Source of the DNA: Acidimicrobiales bacterium
Lineage (GTDB): Bacteria; Actinomycetota; Acidimicrobiia; Acidimicrobiales; Palsa-688
NCBI GenBank assembly: GCA_030039575.1
Contig: JASHVH010000297.1
Span: forward strand, 1 to 6,575
Reading direction: 5' to 3'
DNA length: 6,575 bases
This document shows positions 1 to 5,835 of the stretch, in pieces (position 1 is the first letter of the stretch; every line of letters begins with the position of its first letter). Below the pieces are notes generated by a model. The model was not told the origin of the DNA and did no database searches. It saw only the letters and a list, made by a program, of their open reading frames with translations. The position numbers and the translations under genes were made by a program.

Positions 1-1115
1 AAGTAGTCAATGCCCAGCCTGGCAGAGAGGTCGGCGGCGTCATCATTGGATTGTGCGCTCGTGTAACGGGACGGCATGGACACGCTGTGCACCGACCCGG
101 CGCCCAAGGCATCGGCGGCAATGACTGCTACCAAAGAAGAGTCGACCCCCCCGGACAGGCCGACGACGACCTCGGAGAACCCGTTTTTGCGCACGTAGTC
201 GTGAGTGCCGAGGACCAGGGCGCGGTAGATCTCTTCCTCGGGGCCCAGAGGTTCGGCCAGAGGGGGTGCGGTCCGCGGGCCGGACACCGGTTGGCGCGGG
301 TTCGCGCTCAAGACGACCTCCGGCAGTTCCGGGGCACGGTGCCTTCCCCTGGGGTCCAGGAGCCGCTTGCGATAGGTGGGCCGCACCTCGATGTCGAAGA
401 CCGACACCGCCTCTTCGAACTGCGGCATCGCCGCCGTCAGGCGCCCTTCGGCATCGAAGACCAAGGAGGCGCCGTCGAAAACGAGCTCGTCCTGGCCGCC
501 CACCTGGTTCACGTAAATAAGGGCGCACGAAGCGTCGGCCGCTCTCGTAGCCAGCATCCGCTGGCGCTCGCCGGCCCGCCGGGCGTAGTACGGCGAGGCG
601 TTGATGTTGACCATGAGCTCTGCGCCGGCGGCCGCTTGGGAGCTGATCGGACCGGTTGGGTCCCAGGCGTCCTCGCACACCGAGACGCCGACCCGGGCCC
701 CGCCGATCACGTAAAGGTTGTCCGCGCCCGTCCCGGGCACGAAGTAGCGTTGCTCATCGAAGACCGAGTAATTGGGCAGGTTGCACTTGTGGTAAATGCC
801 CCTGACCTCGCCGCCTGCGCAGACGGCGGCCGAATCGTACAGGTCGAGGCGTTCGTCAACGAAACCAACAATGGCCACGCACCGCTCCGTAGCCTGGGCC
901 ACCTTGGCCAGAGCGACCAGGTTGTCGGCCACAAAGCCTGGTTTGAGGAGAAGATCTTCAGGTGGGTAGCCCGTTATGGCCAACTCGGGGAACACCGCGA
1001 GGTCGGCGCCACCCTCCTCAGCGCGGCCAAGTGCCGTGACGATCTTTTCGACGTTGCCACCGAGGTCACCGACCACCGGGTCCAGTTGACAGAGGGCGAC
1101 GCGCAACCATGCCAT
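1..1115 (-). CDS. nadE: Glutamine-dependent NAD+ synthase, N-terminal 371 residues (partial at left edge)
   Basis: Catalyses the last step of NAD+ synthesis in the cytoplasm: ATP-dependent amidation of nicotinate adenine dinucleotide, with ammonia released from glutamine. The visible protein starts with a nitrilase-type glutaminase domain (about residues 3-265). Its expected Glu-Lys-Cys triad is visible as E44 (FPELAITGY), K110 (YHKCNLPNY) and C147 (VSVCEDAW). After a linker of roughly 30 residues, the synthetase domain begins near residue 291 and carries the ATP-pyrophosphatase loop GLSGGVDSS at 319-327. The frame is still open at base 1, so about 200 further residues are expected. The short linker suggests the compact bacterial form rather than the longer mycobacterial one. 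The ATG at 1113-1115 is chosen because the conserved LRVALCQLDPVVGDL begins only three residues later. No clear Shine-Dalgarno precedes it. A run of seven G codes for the GG of the ATP loop and is in frame. The start overlaps the longest reading of the divergent glnE. Confidence 0.95.
   Translation of the reverse strand, partial: MAWLRVALCQLDPVVGDLGGNVEKIVTALGRAEEGGADLAVFPELAITGYPPEDLLLKPGFVADNLVALAKVAQATERCVAIVGFVDERLDLYDSAAVCAGGEVRGIYHKCNLPNYSVFDEQRYFVPGTGADNLYVIGGARVGVSVCEDAWDPTGPISSQAAAGAELMVNINASPYYARRAGERQRMLATRAADASCALIYVNQVGGQDELVFDGASLVFDAEGRLTAAMPQFEEAVSVFDIEVRPTYRKRLLDPRGRHRAPELPEVVLSANPRQPVSGPRTAPPLAEPLGPEEEIYRALVLGTHDYVRKNGFSEVVVGLSGGVDSSLVAVIAADALGAGSVHSVSMPSRYTSAQSNDDAADLSARLGIDY
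1086..1091 (+). promoter_or_regulatory. Possible -35 element for glnE, inside nadE
   Basis: TTGACA here is a perfect match to the housekeeping -35 consensus and points toward glnE. The expected -10 positions are poor (TGCCAT at 1110-1115 with an 18-base spacer). If it is used, transcription would start near 1122, downstream of the first glnE ATG. Translation would then have to begin at the GTG at 1135 or the ATG at 1159. Because the motif lies within nadE codons, it may be chance. Confidence 0.2.
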
Positions 1116-3897
1116 GAGTCCCGAGCGTAGGCCGGTGCCGGCCTATCGCGACGCGCTGATGCCCGGGGTAGCTGCTTCCGCTGACCCGGCTCAGGTGGAG
1201 CTGGGGCTGGCCCGGCTGGCTGAAGCTGCGCCCGAAGCCACGGAGCGTCTGCGGGCATCGAGCCAGCTGCTGAACGAGGTCGTGACGGTGATGGCGGCCA
1301 GCCCTTTTCTTACCCGCACGTGCGTCACGGACCCGCTGGCGCTCGACGTCCTGGCCGACCTGGGCCACCCGGTGGCCCCGGTAGAGCCACTGTCGCGCTG
1401 GAAGGCTCTCGAACTGCTGCGAGTCGCCGCGCTGGATCTTTCCGGGGCCATCCCCCTGGAGGCCGTGGGCGAGCTCTTGGCCGACCTGGCCGACGGCGTC
1501 CTCAAGGCGGCCTCCGGGGCGAGCGGCCTCGACGGCGAACTGGCGGTCATTGCCATGGGCAAGCTGGGGGCGCGGGAGCTCAACTACGGCAGCGACATCG
1601 ACGTGGTCCTTGTCGGCCGGGGCGACCCGCAGCCTCTCGTAGCCACGGCACGCCAGGCCTGGCGCATCGACCTGGCACTGCGCCCCGAGGGCCGTTCCGG
1701 CCCGCTGGTCCGGAGCCTGGCTTCCTACATTGCGTACTGGGACCGCTGGGCACAGACCTGGGAGTTCCAGGCGTTGCTAAAAGCCAGGCCCGCCGCCGGC
1801 CAACCCGAGCTGGGCCGGGACTTCGTTTCCGAAGCGTCCAGGCGGGTGTGGGGCCGGCCCCTGGGCGCCGACGAAATCCGTTCGTTGCGAGCCATGAAGG
1901 CCCGCGCCGAAGAGGCCGTTGCCCGCCAGGGCCTGTCCCAGCGGGAGATAAAGCTCGGCCGGGGGGGGATACGGGACATCGAGTTCGCCGTGCAACTCCT
2001 CCAGCTGGTGCACGGGCGCCAGGACGAGAGCGTCCGGGCACCGGCCACACTGGCGGCACTGAGCGCCCTGGCGGCCGGCGGTTATGTCGCTCGTCAGGAC
2101 GCCGAGGGCCTGGCGGGGGCGTACAGGTTCCTGCGGGCCGTGGAGCACCGGCTCCAGCTCTTCTGGGACCGGCAGGTGCACGCGCTCCCGGCCGGCGCCG
2201 CATCGCGTGCCCACCTGGCGCGGGTGCTCGGCTACCGGGACGGGCCCGCTTCGACGGCGCTGGCCCGTTTCGAAGCCGACCTGGCCAGGCACCAAAGCAC
2301 CGCCCGTTCCATCCATGAGCGTCTCTTTTTCAGGCCGCTGCTCGAAGCCTTTACGACGCGCCCGAATGGGCCTGAGCGGCTGGCTGGGGTGGGACGGCCC
2401 CCCGGTCACGAAACCACCGATGGCAACGGGCCCGGCGGCCCGCCGGCGCTGCTGAGCGAGAGCGCCATCGGCGAACGCCTCAGCGCTTTCGGTTTTTCGG
2501 ACGCCAGGCGGACGCGTGACGCGGTGGTGGAGCTCACTCAGGGCTTCTCCCGGACCTCGCGCCTCATGCAGGCAATGGTGCCCCTGGTCCTCGACTGGCT
2601 GTCGGAGTCCCCGGACCCGGACCTGGGCCTGCTGGGCCTGCGCCGCCTCGCCACCGGCCCGCACCGCCGGGCGCGGCTCAACGCCTTGTTCCGGGAGTCA
2701 CCCGAAGCCGCCCGCCATCTGTGCGTCCTGCTCGGGACCAGCCCGCTGTTCGCTGGTGGCTACGAGCACCACCCTGAGCAACTGGAGTTGCTCGAGAGCG
2801 GCCCGCCCCCACTGCCGGCCAAGGAAGAACTCGAGCACCGGGCGGTCGAAGCCATCGCCTGGCGGGACCGTCCCGAGTGGTGGCGCGGGCTGGCCGGGTT
2901 ACAGCGGAGCGAGCTACTGAGGGCCGAGGCCCGTGACGTCCTGGGGCTGGAGGACGTCGCCGGCACGGGGCGCTCGTTGGCCCGCCTGGCCGAGGCCGTG
3001 CTCGAAGTGGTGGTCGGCGCAGTCGCCGGCGGGGAGGATGCTGGTGGCAGCCTGGCGCTGCCGGCCCCGGTGGAAGGGTTGGCCCTGGTGGCCATGGGTC
3101 GGTTCGGCGGGGCGGAACTGGCCTACTCCAGCGACCTCGACGTCCTGTTTGTCTTCGACGATGCCCGGGTCCCGGCCGAGGAGGCGGAGCGCATGGCCGA
3201 AGCGCTCCTCAGGCTCCTGAGGGGTGAGACCCCGGTACAGCGACTGTACGACGTCGACCTCTCCCTGCGGCCGGAAGGGCGCAAGGGCTCGCTGGCCCGG
3301 AGCCTGAAGGCGTACGAGGGTTACTACGAACGCTGGGCCCAGGTGTGGGAGCGCCAGGCCCTGTTGCGTGGGCGCTTCGTCGCCGGCGACGCCGACGTGG
3401 CCCGGCGCTTCGCCGAACTGGCGGGGCATTTCCTGTGGGGCTCCCCCCTGTCAGAGGACGACATCGTTGAGATCCGGCGCATGAAGGCCCGCATCGAGCG
3501 CGAACGAGTCCCGGCCGGAGAGGACCCGGAGTTCCACCTGAAGCTCGGCCCGGGTTCGTTGTCAGACGTCGAATGGACGGTGCAACTGCTACAGCTACGC
3601 AACGGGACCAGAGCCGAAGGCACCCTCGATGCTCTGGGTGCGCTGACGGCGGCCGGCGCGCTGGGCACGGCCGACGCCCGGGTCCTGGCCGAGTCGTACA
3701 GGTTCTGCGAGGCCACCCGGAACCGCCTTTACCTGGTGCGGGGACGGCCGGGGGACTCCCTCCCGCCCCCCGGCCACCACCTCACCAGCCTGGCCCGGAG
3801 CCTGGGCACGACGGCACCGGCCCTTCGTGAGCAGTACCGGCGGCTCACCAGACGGGCCCGGCGGGTCACCGAACGGCTCTTTTACGGCAGCGAGTGA
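1114..3897 (+). CDS. glnE: Bifunctional glutamine synthetase adenylyltransferase/adenylyl-removing enzyme
   Basis: Switches glutamine synthetase off by adding AMP to it and on by removing the AMP, under PII control in studied bacteria. The 927 residues (about 946 in E. coli) form two homologous halves. The adenylyl-removing half has the nucleotidyltransferase motif GKLGARELNYGSDID (149-163; D161, D163), a third acidic residue D186 in RIDLALRPEG, and the helical-domain signature LGRGGIRDIEF (281-291). A glycine/proline-rich linker spans roughly 412-448. The adenylyltransferase half has MGRFGGAELAYSSDLD (661-676; D674, D676), D715 in VDLSLRPEG, and LGPGSLSDVEW (811-821). All acidic catalytic positions are present, so both activities are expected. 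The segment between the second and third acidic residues is 23 residues in the first half and 39 in the second. The start is uncertain: ATG 1114 overlaps the opposing nadE start codon and has no Shine-Dalgarno. GTG 1135 (residue 8) and ATG 1159 (residue 16) are in-frame alternatives. The gene is monocistronic here and converges on fabF. Confidence 0.96.
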   Translation: MSPERRPVPAYRDALMPGVAASADPAQVELGLARLAEAAPEATERLRASSQLLNEVVTVMAASPFLTRTCVTDPLALDVLADLGHPVAPVEPLSRWKALELLRVAALDLSGAIPLEAVGELLADLADGVLKAASGASGLDGELAVIAMGKLGARELNYGSDIDVVLVGRGDPQPLVATARQAWRIDLALRPEGRSGPLVRSLASYIAYWDRWAQTWEFQALLKARPAAGQPELGRDFVSEASRRVWGRPLGADEIRSLRAMKARAEEAVARQGLSQREIKLGRGGIRDIEFAVQLLQLVHGRQDESVRAPATLAALSALAAGGYVARQDAEGLAGAYRFLRAVEHRLQLFWDRQVHALPAGAASRAHLARVLGYRDGPASTALARFEADLARHQSTARSIHERLFFRPLLEAFTTRPNGPERLAGVGRPPGHETTDGNGPGGPPALLSESAIGERLSAFGFSDARRTRDAVVELTQGFSRTSRLMQAMVPLVLDWLSESPDPDLGLLGLRRLATGPHRRARLNALFRESPEAARHLCVLLGTSPLFAGGYEHHPEQLELLESGPPPLPAKEELEHRAVEAIAWRDRPEWWRGLAGLQRSELLRAEARDVLGLEDVAGTGRSLARLAEAVLEVVVGAVAGGEDAGGSLALPAPVEGLALVAMGRFGGAELAYSSDLDVLFVFDDARVPAEEAERMAEALLRLLRGETPVQRLYDVDLSLRPEGRKGSLARSLKAYEGYYERWAQVWERQALLRGRFVAGDADVARRFAELAGHFLWGSPLSEDDIVEIRRMKARIERERVPAGEDPEFHLKLGPGSLSDVEWTVQLLQLRNGTRAEGTLDALGALTAAGALGTADARVLAESYRFCEATRNRLYLVRGRPGDSLPPPGHHLTSLARSLGTTAPALREQYRRLTRRARRVTERLFYGSE
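1124..1129 (-). promoter_or_regulatory. Possible -10 element of nadE (near-leaderless)
   Basis: On the minus strand TACGCT fits the TAnnnT pattern common in actinobacterial -10 boxes. It ends 8 bases before the nadE ATG, so transcription would begin at or within a few bases of the start codon. This would explain the lack of a Shine-Dalgarno. No good -35 is visible upstream, and a six-base match alone is weak. Confidence 0.25.
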
Positions 3898-3996
3898 GCG
3901 GGCCTGGGGGAGACCACTACCCGGGGCGGCGCAACGTGGGGAGAGCGTGGAGATGCGGGGCCGTCACAGGCCGTTCCGGGGGCCGCAACGCCCTCT

Positions 3997-4020
3997 TGTC
4001 GCGAAAGTGTCGACATTTTT
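3997..4020 (+). terminator. Weak intrinsic terminator candidate after glnE
   Basis: A 5-bp stem TGTCG/CGACA (3997-4001 with 4011-4015) and a 9-base loop are followed directly by five T at 4016-4020. This T run stands out in such GC-rich DNA. It lies 99 bases past the glnE stop in a gene-free convergent gap. The stem is short, so this is only a candidate. Confidence 0.3.
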
Positions 4021-4032
4021 CTCGAAAGCGCG

Positions 4033-4048
4033 GCCAGAGCCGTCTGGC
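4033..4048 (-). terminator. Hairpin downstream of fabF, possible terminator
   Basis: A perfect 6-bp inverted repeat GCCAGA/TCTGGC around a 4-base loop lies about 42 bases past the fabF stop. On the minus strand it is followed by CGCGCTTTCG, with only three T, so classical U-tract termination would be weak. With the neighbouring 3997-4020 hairpin it may act as a two-sided transcription barrier between the convergent glnE and fabF. Confidence 0.25.
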
Positions 4049-4090
4049 GCACCCGAAAAGGACTCCCCTGGCGTCGAGCCCGCCCCCGGG

Positions 4091-5356
4091 TTAGTCGGCG
4101 GAGCCGGCCTTCCCGTCCTGCTCCCCGGTGACCTGCCCGAACACCAGCGAGGCGTTGTGGCCACCGAAGCCCAGGCTGTTGGTCATGGCGTAGCGGACGT
4201 CGGCCAGCCGGGCCTTGTTGGCCACGTAATCAAGGTCGCAAGCCGGGTCCGGGGTGTCCAGGTTGATGGTCGGGGGCACGACCGAGGTCTGTATGGCCAG
4301 GATGCAGAACACCGACTCGAGTGCCCCGGCCGCGCCCAGGGTGTGGCCGGTCATCGATTTCGTGGAGGACACGAGCGGCACTGTGGGCCCGAAGACGCGT
4401 TTCAGGGCGTGGGTCTCGACCCTGTCGTTCGGCGGCGTAGAGGTGCCGTGGGCGTTGACGTAGTCGATGTCGGCCGCTGACAGCCCGGCGTCGGCGATCG
4501 CCGCCTGCATGGCCCGGACGGCTCCGTCACCGCTCGGGTGGGGCTGAGTGATGTGGTAAGCGTCAGCGGTGGCGCCGTACCCGGCCAGTTCGGCCAGGAC
4601 CGGGGCACCACGGCGCAGGGCGAACTCCCGCTCTTCGAGGACGAGGGTGGCGGCCGCCTCGCCGAGCACGAAGCCGTCCCGGTCCAGGTCGAAGGGCCGC
4701 GAAGCCCGCTCCGGCTGGTGGTTGCGGGTAGAGAGGGCCTTCATGGCGGCGAAACCGGCGATCCCGACTGGCGTCACGGCGGCCTCGCTCCCGCCCGTGA
4801 TGACGGCGTCGGCCCGGCCGAGACGGATGGCATCGAACGCCGTGCCGACGGCGTGGGCGGAGGCCGAACAGGCGGTAACCGTGCAACAGTTGTAGCCGAG
4901 CAGTTGCCATTCCATGGCTATCTCGCCGGCCGCCATGTTCGGGATCATCATCGGCACGACGTAGGGGTTGACCCACTCGGCGCCCCTATCGATCAAGGTG
5001 CGGATGCCGTCCTCGAGGGTGCGGATGCCGCCGATGCCAGAGGCGTAGACGACGCCGATGCGTTCGGGTGAAGAAGCCACGTCGAGCTTGGAAGCTTCGA
5101 TGGCCTCCTTGGTCGCCACCAGTGCCAGTTGGACGACCCGGTCGAGGTGCCTGGCGCGCCGGCGGCCGAACAGGGACACGGGGTCGAAGCCGTCCACTTC
5201 GGCCGCGATCCTGACGGGCGACTCGCCGGCGTCAAATGCAGTGATCGTACTGACGCCGCTGCGGCCGGCGACGAGAGCCTGCCACGTCTGTTCGACGTCC
5301 AAGCCGAGAGGGCTGACCGCCCCCACTCCCGTCACGACCACTCGGCGGTTGTCCAT
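4091..5356 (-). CDS. fabF: Beta-ketoacyl-ACP synthase II
   Basis: Condenses malonyl-ACP with acyl-ACP in each elongation round of type II fatty acid synthesis in the cytoplasm. At 421 residues it has the usual family length (E. coli FabF is about 413). The N-terminal RRVVVTGVGAVSPLG is diagnostic and fixes the start. The thiolase-fold catalytic residues are all present: C163 in TVTACSAS, H303 in VNAHGTSTP, K333 and H338 in STKSMTGHTLGAAGA. The conserved NSLGFGGHNASLVF sits at 393-406. Slightly unusual is GYNCC (154-158) before the nucleophile loop, where many family members have GPN plus a hydrophobic residue. No acyl carrier protein or malonyl-CoA:ACP transacylase gene adjoins it in the window, so it seems to stand alone. 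A KasA-like or polyketide ketosynthase is less likely given the complete FabF-type triad and the housekeeping neighbours. A weak AGGA lies 10 bases before the ATG. Confidence 0.96.
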   Translation of the reverse strand: MDNRRVVVTGVGAVSPLGLDVEQTWQALVAGRSGVSTITAFDAGESPVRIAAEVDGFDPVSLFGRRRARHLDRVVQLALVATKEAIEASKLDVASSPERIGVVYASGIGGIRTLEDGIRTLIDRGAEWVNPYVVPMMIPNMAAGEIAMEWQLLGYNCCTVTACSASAHAVGTAFDAIRLGRADAVITGGSEAAVTPVGIAGFAAMKALSTRNHQPERASRPFDLDRDGFVLGEAAATLVLEEREFALRRGAPVLAELAGYGATADAYHITQPHPSGDGAVRAMQAAIADAGLSAADIDYVNAHGTSTPPNDRVETHALKRVFGPTVPLVSSTKSMTGHTLGAAGALESVFCILAIQTSVVPPTINLDTPDPACDLDYVANKARLADVRYAMTNSLGFGGHNASLVFGQVTGEQDGKAGSAD

Positions 5357-5365
5357 AGTCCAGGA

Positions 5366-5371
5366 ATCCTA
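5366..5371 (-). promoter_or_regulatory. Possible -10 element of fabF (near-leaderless)
   Basis: On the minus strand TAGGAT matches TAnnnT and ends 9 bases before the fabF ATG, the position expected for a leaderless or near-leaderless transcript. The same bases contain AGGA, so they could instead be a distant Shine-Dalgarno. No convincing -35 lies 17 bases upstream. Confidence 0.3.
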
Positions 5372-5398
5372 CGGGGCCCAACCGTACTGGGGGTGGTT

Positions 5399-5440
5399 GT
5401 GCCGCTTGCGCTGCCGGGTCAGCGCCCCCCGTGGCGGCAC
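5399..5440. repeat. Nested inverted repeat between fabF and the small gene
   Basis: The outer arms GTGCCGC (5399-5405) and GCGGCAC (5434-5440) pair perfectly over 7 bp. Inside them GCGCTG (5408-5413) and CAGCGC (5420-5425) pair over 6 bp around the 6-base loop CCGGGT. Together they form a two-tier stem with an uneven internal loop of 2 and 8 bases. It sits immediately upstream of where the fabF -35 should fall, so a regulator-binding dyad is possible. GC-rich sequence makes chance pairing fairly common. Confidence 0.35.
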
Positions 5441-5485
5441 CGTTGTTCGCCCGGCCAAGATCGTCCCCGCGGTGGCGGCCGCCCC

Positions 5486-5514
5486 GGAACTAATCCTGTC
5501 CCCGGGTGTAGATT
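5486..5514 (+). promoter_or_regulatory. Candidate promoter of the small acidic-protein gene
   Basis: GGAACT at 5486-5491, a 17-base spacer, then TAGATT at 5509-5514, which fits TAnnnT. The -10 ends 10 bases before the ATG at 5525, so the message would be leaderless or nearly so, in line with the absent Shine-Dalgarno. GGAAC also resembles the -35 of stress-type ECF sigma factors, but the matching -10 (CGTT at 5518) is 27 bases away, too far. I favour a housekeeping-type promoter at low confidence. Confidence 0.35.
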
Positions 5515-5524
5515 TCGCGTTGGT

Positions 5525-5701
5525 ATGCCTGCTGACCCCGAGGTCCCGGAGGCTGACGCTCTCGAACAGGCCCAGCCGGCAGAGCCTGAAGCGAGCGAGC
5601 CGCCCCTGGCGCCGACGAAACGAAGGGCCTTCGAGGTGCCCGAGGCCGACGCCCTCGACCAGGCCCGGGAGGTCCCCCTGGACGACGACGACCGGCGGTA
5701 G
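5525..5701 (+). CDS. Small acidic protein with two EVPEADAL(E/D)QA motifs, function unknown
   Basis: Fifty-eight residues, with 17 acidic and 6 basic side chains and rich in Pro, Glu, Asp and Ala. It has no hydrophobic stretch, signal peptide or cysteine, so it is probably a cytoplasmic, largely disordered peptide. It contains EVPEADALEQA at residues 6-16 and EVPEADALDQA at 37-47, joined by a Pro/Glu-rich linker with a TKRR basic patch (31-34). It ends in an acidic DDDDRR tail. The two motif-coding stretches (5540-5572 and 5633-5665) differ at 5 of 33 bases, all third codon positions, with one conservative E-to-D change. That strongly supports this frame over the longer antisense frame on the other strand. 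The start is the first in-frame ATG after the candidate promoter. I recall short acidic actinobacterial hypothetical proteins with a PEADxxEQ-like core but cannot confirm a family, and I assign no function. It is divergent from fabF and convergent with the helicase gene. Confidence 0.7.
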   Translation: MPADPEVPEADALEQAQPAEPEASEPPLAPTKRRAFEVPEADALDQAREVPLDDDDRR

Positions 5702-5733
5702 CCGGCGGTGGCGGCCGGCGGGCACGTTCGGGC

Positions 5734-5779
5734 CCGGCCGCGGGAAAACTGGCGCCGCCGAAGACCAACCGGCCGCGGG
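5734..5779. repeat. Pair of 11-bp direct repeats in the convergent gap
   Basis: CCGGCCGCGGG occurs at 5734-5744 and again at 5769-5779, 35 bases apart start to start, between the small gene and the helicase gene. Each copy contains the palindrome CCGCGG. The rest of the gap (5702-5835) shows no gene and no T-tract terminator. In such GC-rich DNA this may be chance. Confidence 0.25.
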
Positions 5780-5835
5780 CCAACGAAGCAAGACGGTGGC
5801 GCCCGCGCCCGTAGTCGCTCGGCGGTCCATTAAGC

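Larger units (their letters stand above)
3898..4090. other. Convergent intergenic gap glnE/fabF
   Basis: These 193 bases separate the stop codons of glnE and fabF. Apart from the two hairpins listed separately I see no gene, RNA or repeat. A short plus-strand reading frame begins at a GTG overlapping the glnE stop and runs into the fabF stop. It has low-complexity shadow composition and no convincing start, so I do not call it. Confidence 0.6.

Noticed and set aside
141..155. Possible frameshift in nadE at the C7 run
   Set aside because: Codon-by-codon reading gives GLSGGVDSSLVA with seven bases in the run, so the frame is intact.
51..1130. Long plus-strand open frame (359 codons) over the nadE region
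   Set aside because: It is exactly antisense to nadE, whose glutaminase triad and ATP loop are intact. The plus-strand translation has no recognisable motif and is the usual GC-rich shadow.
3894..4094. Short plus-strand frame starting in the glnE stop codon
   Set aside because: The GTGA overlap hints at translational coupling, but there is no recognisable sequence and the frame runs over the fabF stop. I cannot support it as a gene.
3827..4480. Plus-strand open frame spanning the glnE end, the gap and the fabF end
   Set aside because: It overlaps the conserved C-termini of both real genes in other frames and has low-complexity Gly/Pro/Arg composition.
5369..5830. Minus-strand open frame of 153 codons over the small-gene region
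   Set aside because: It is antisense to the repeat-coding small ORF, shows no motif, and its end would consume the fabF promoter region. The third-position-only divergence of the repeats favours the plus frame.
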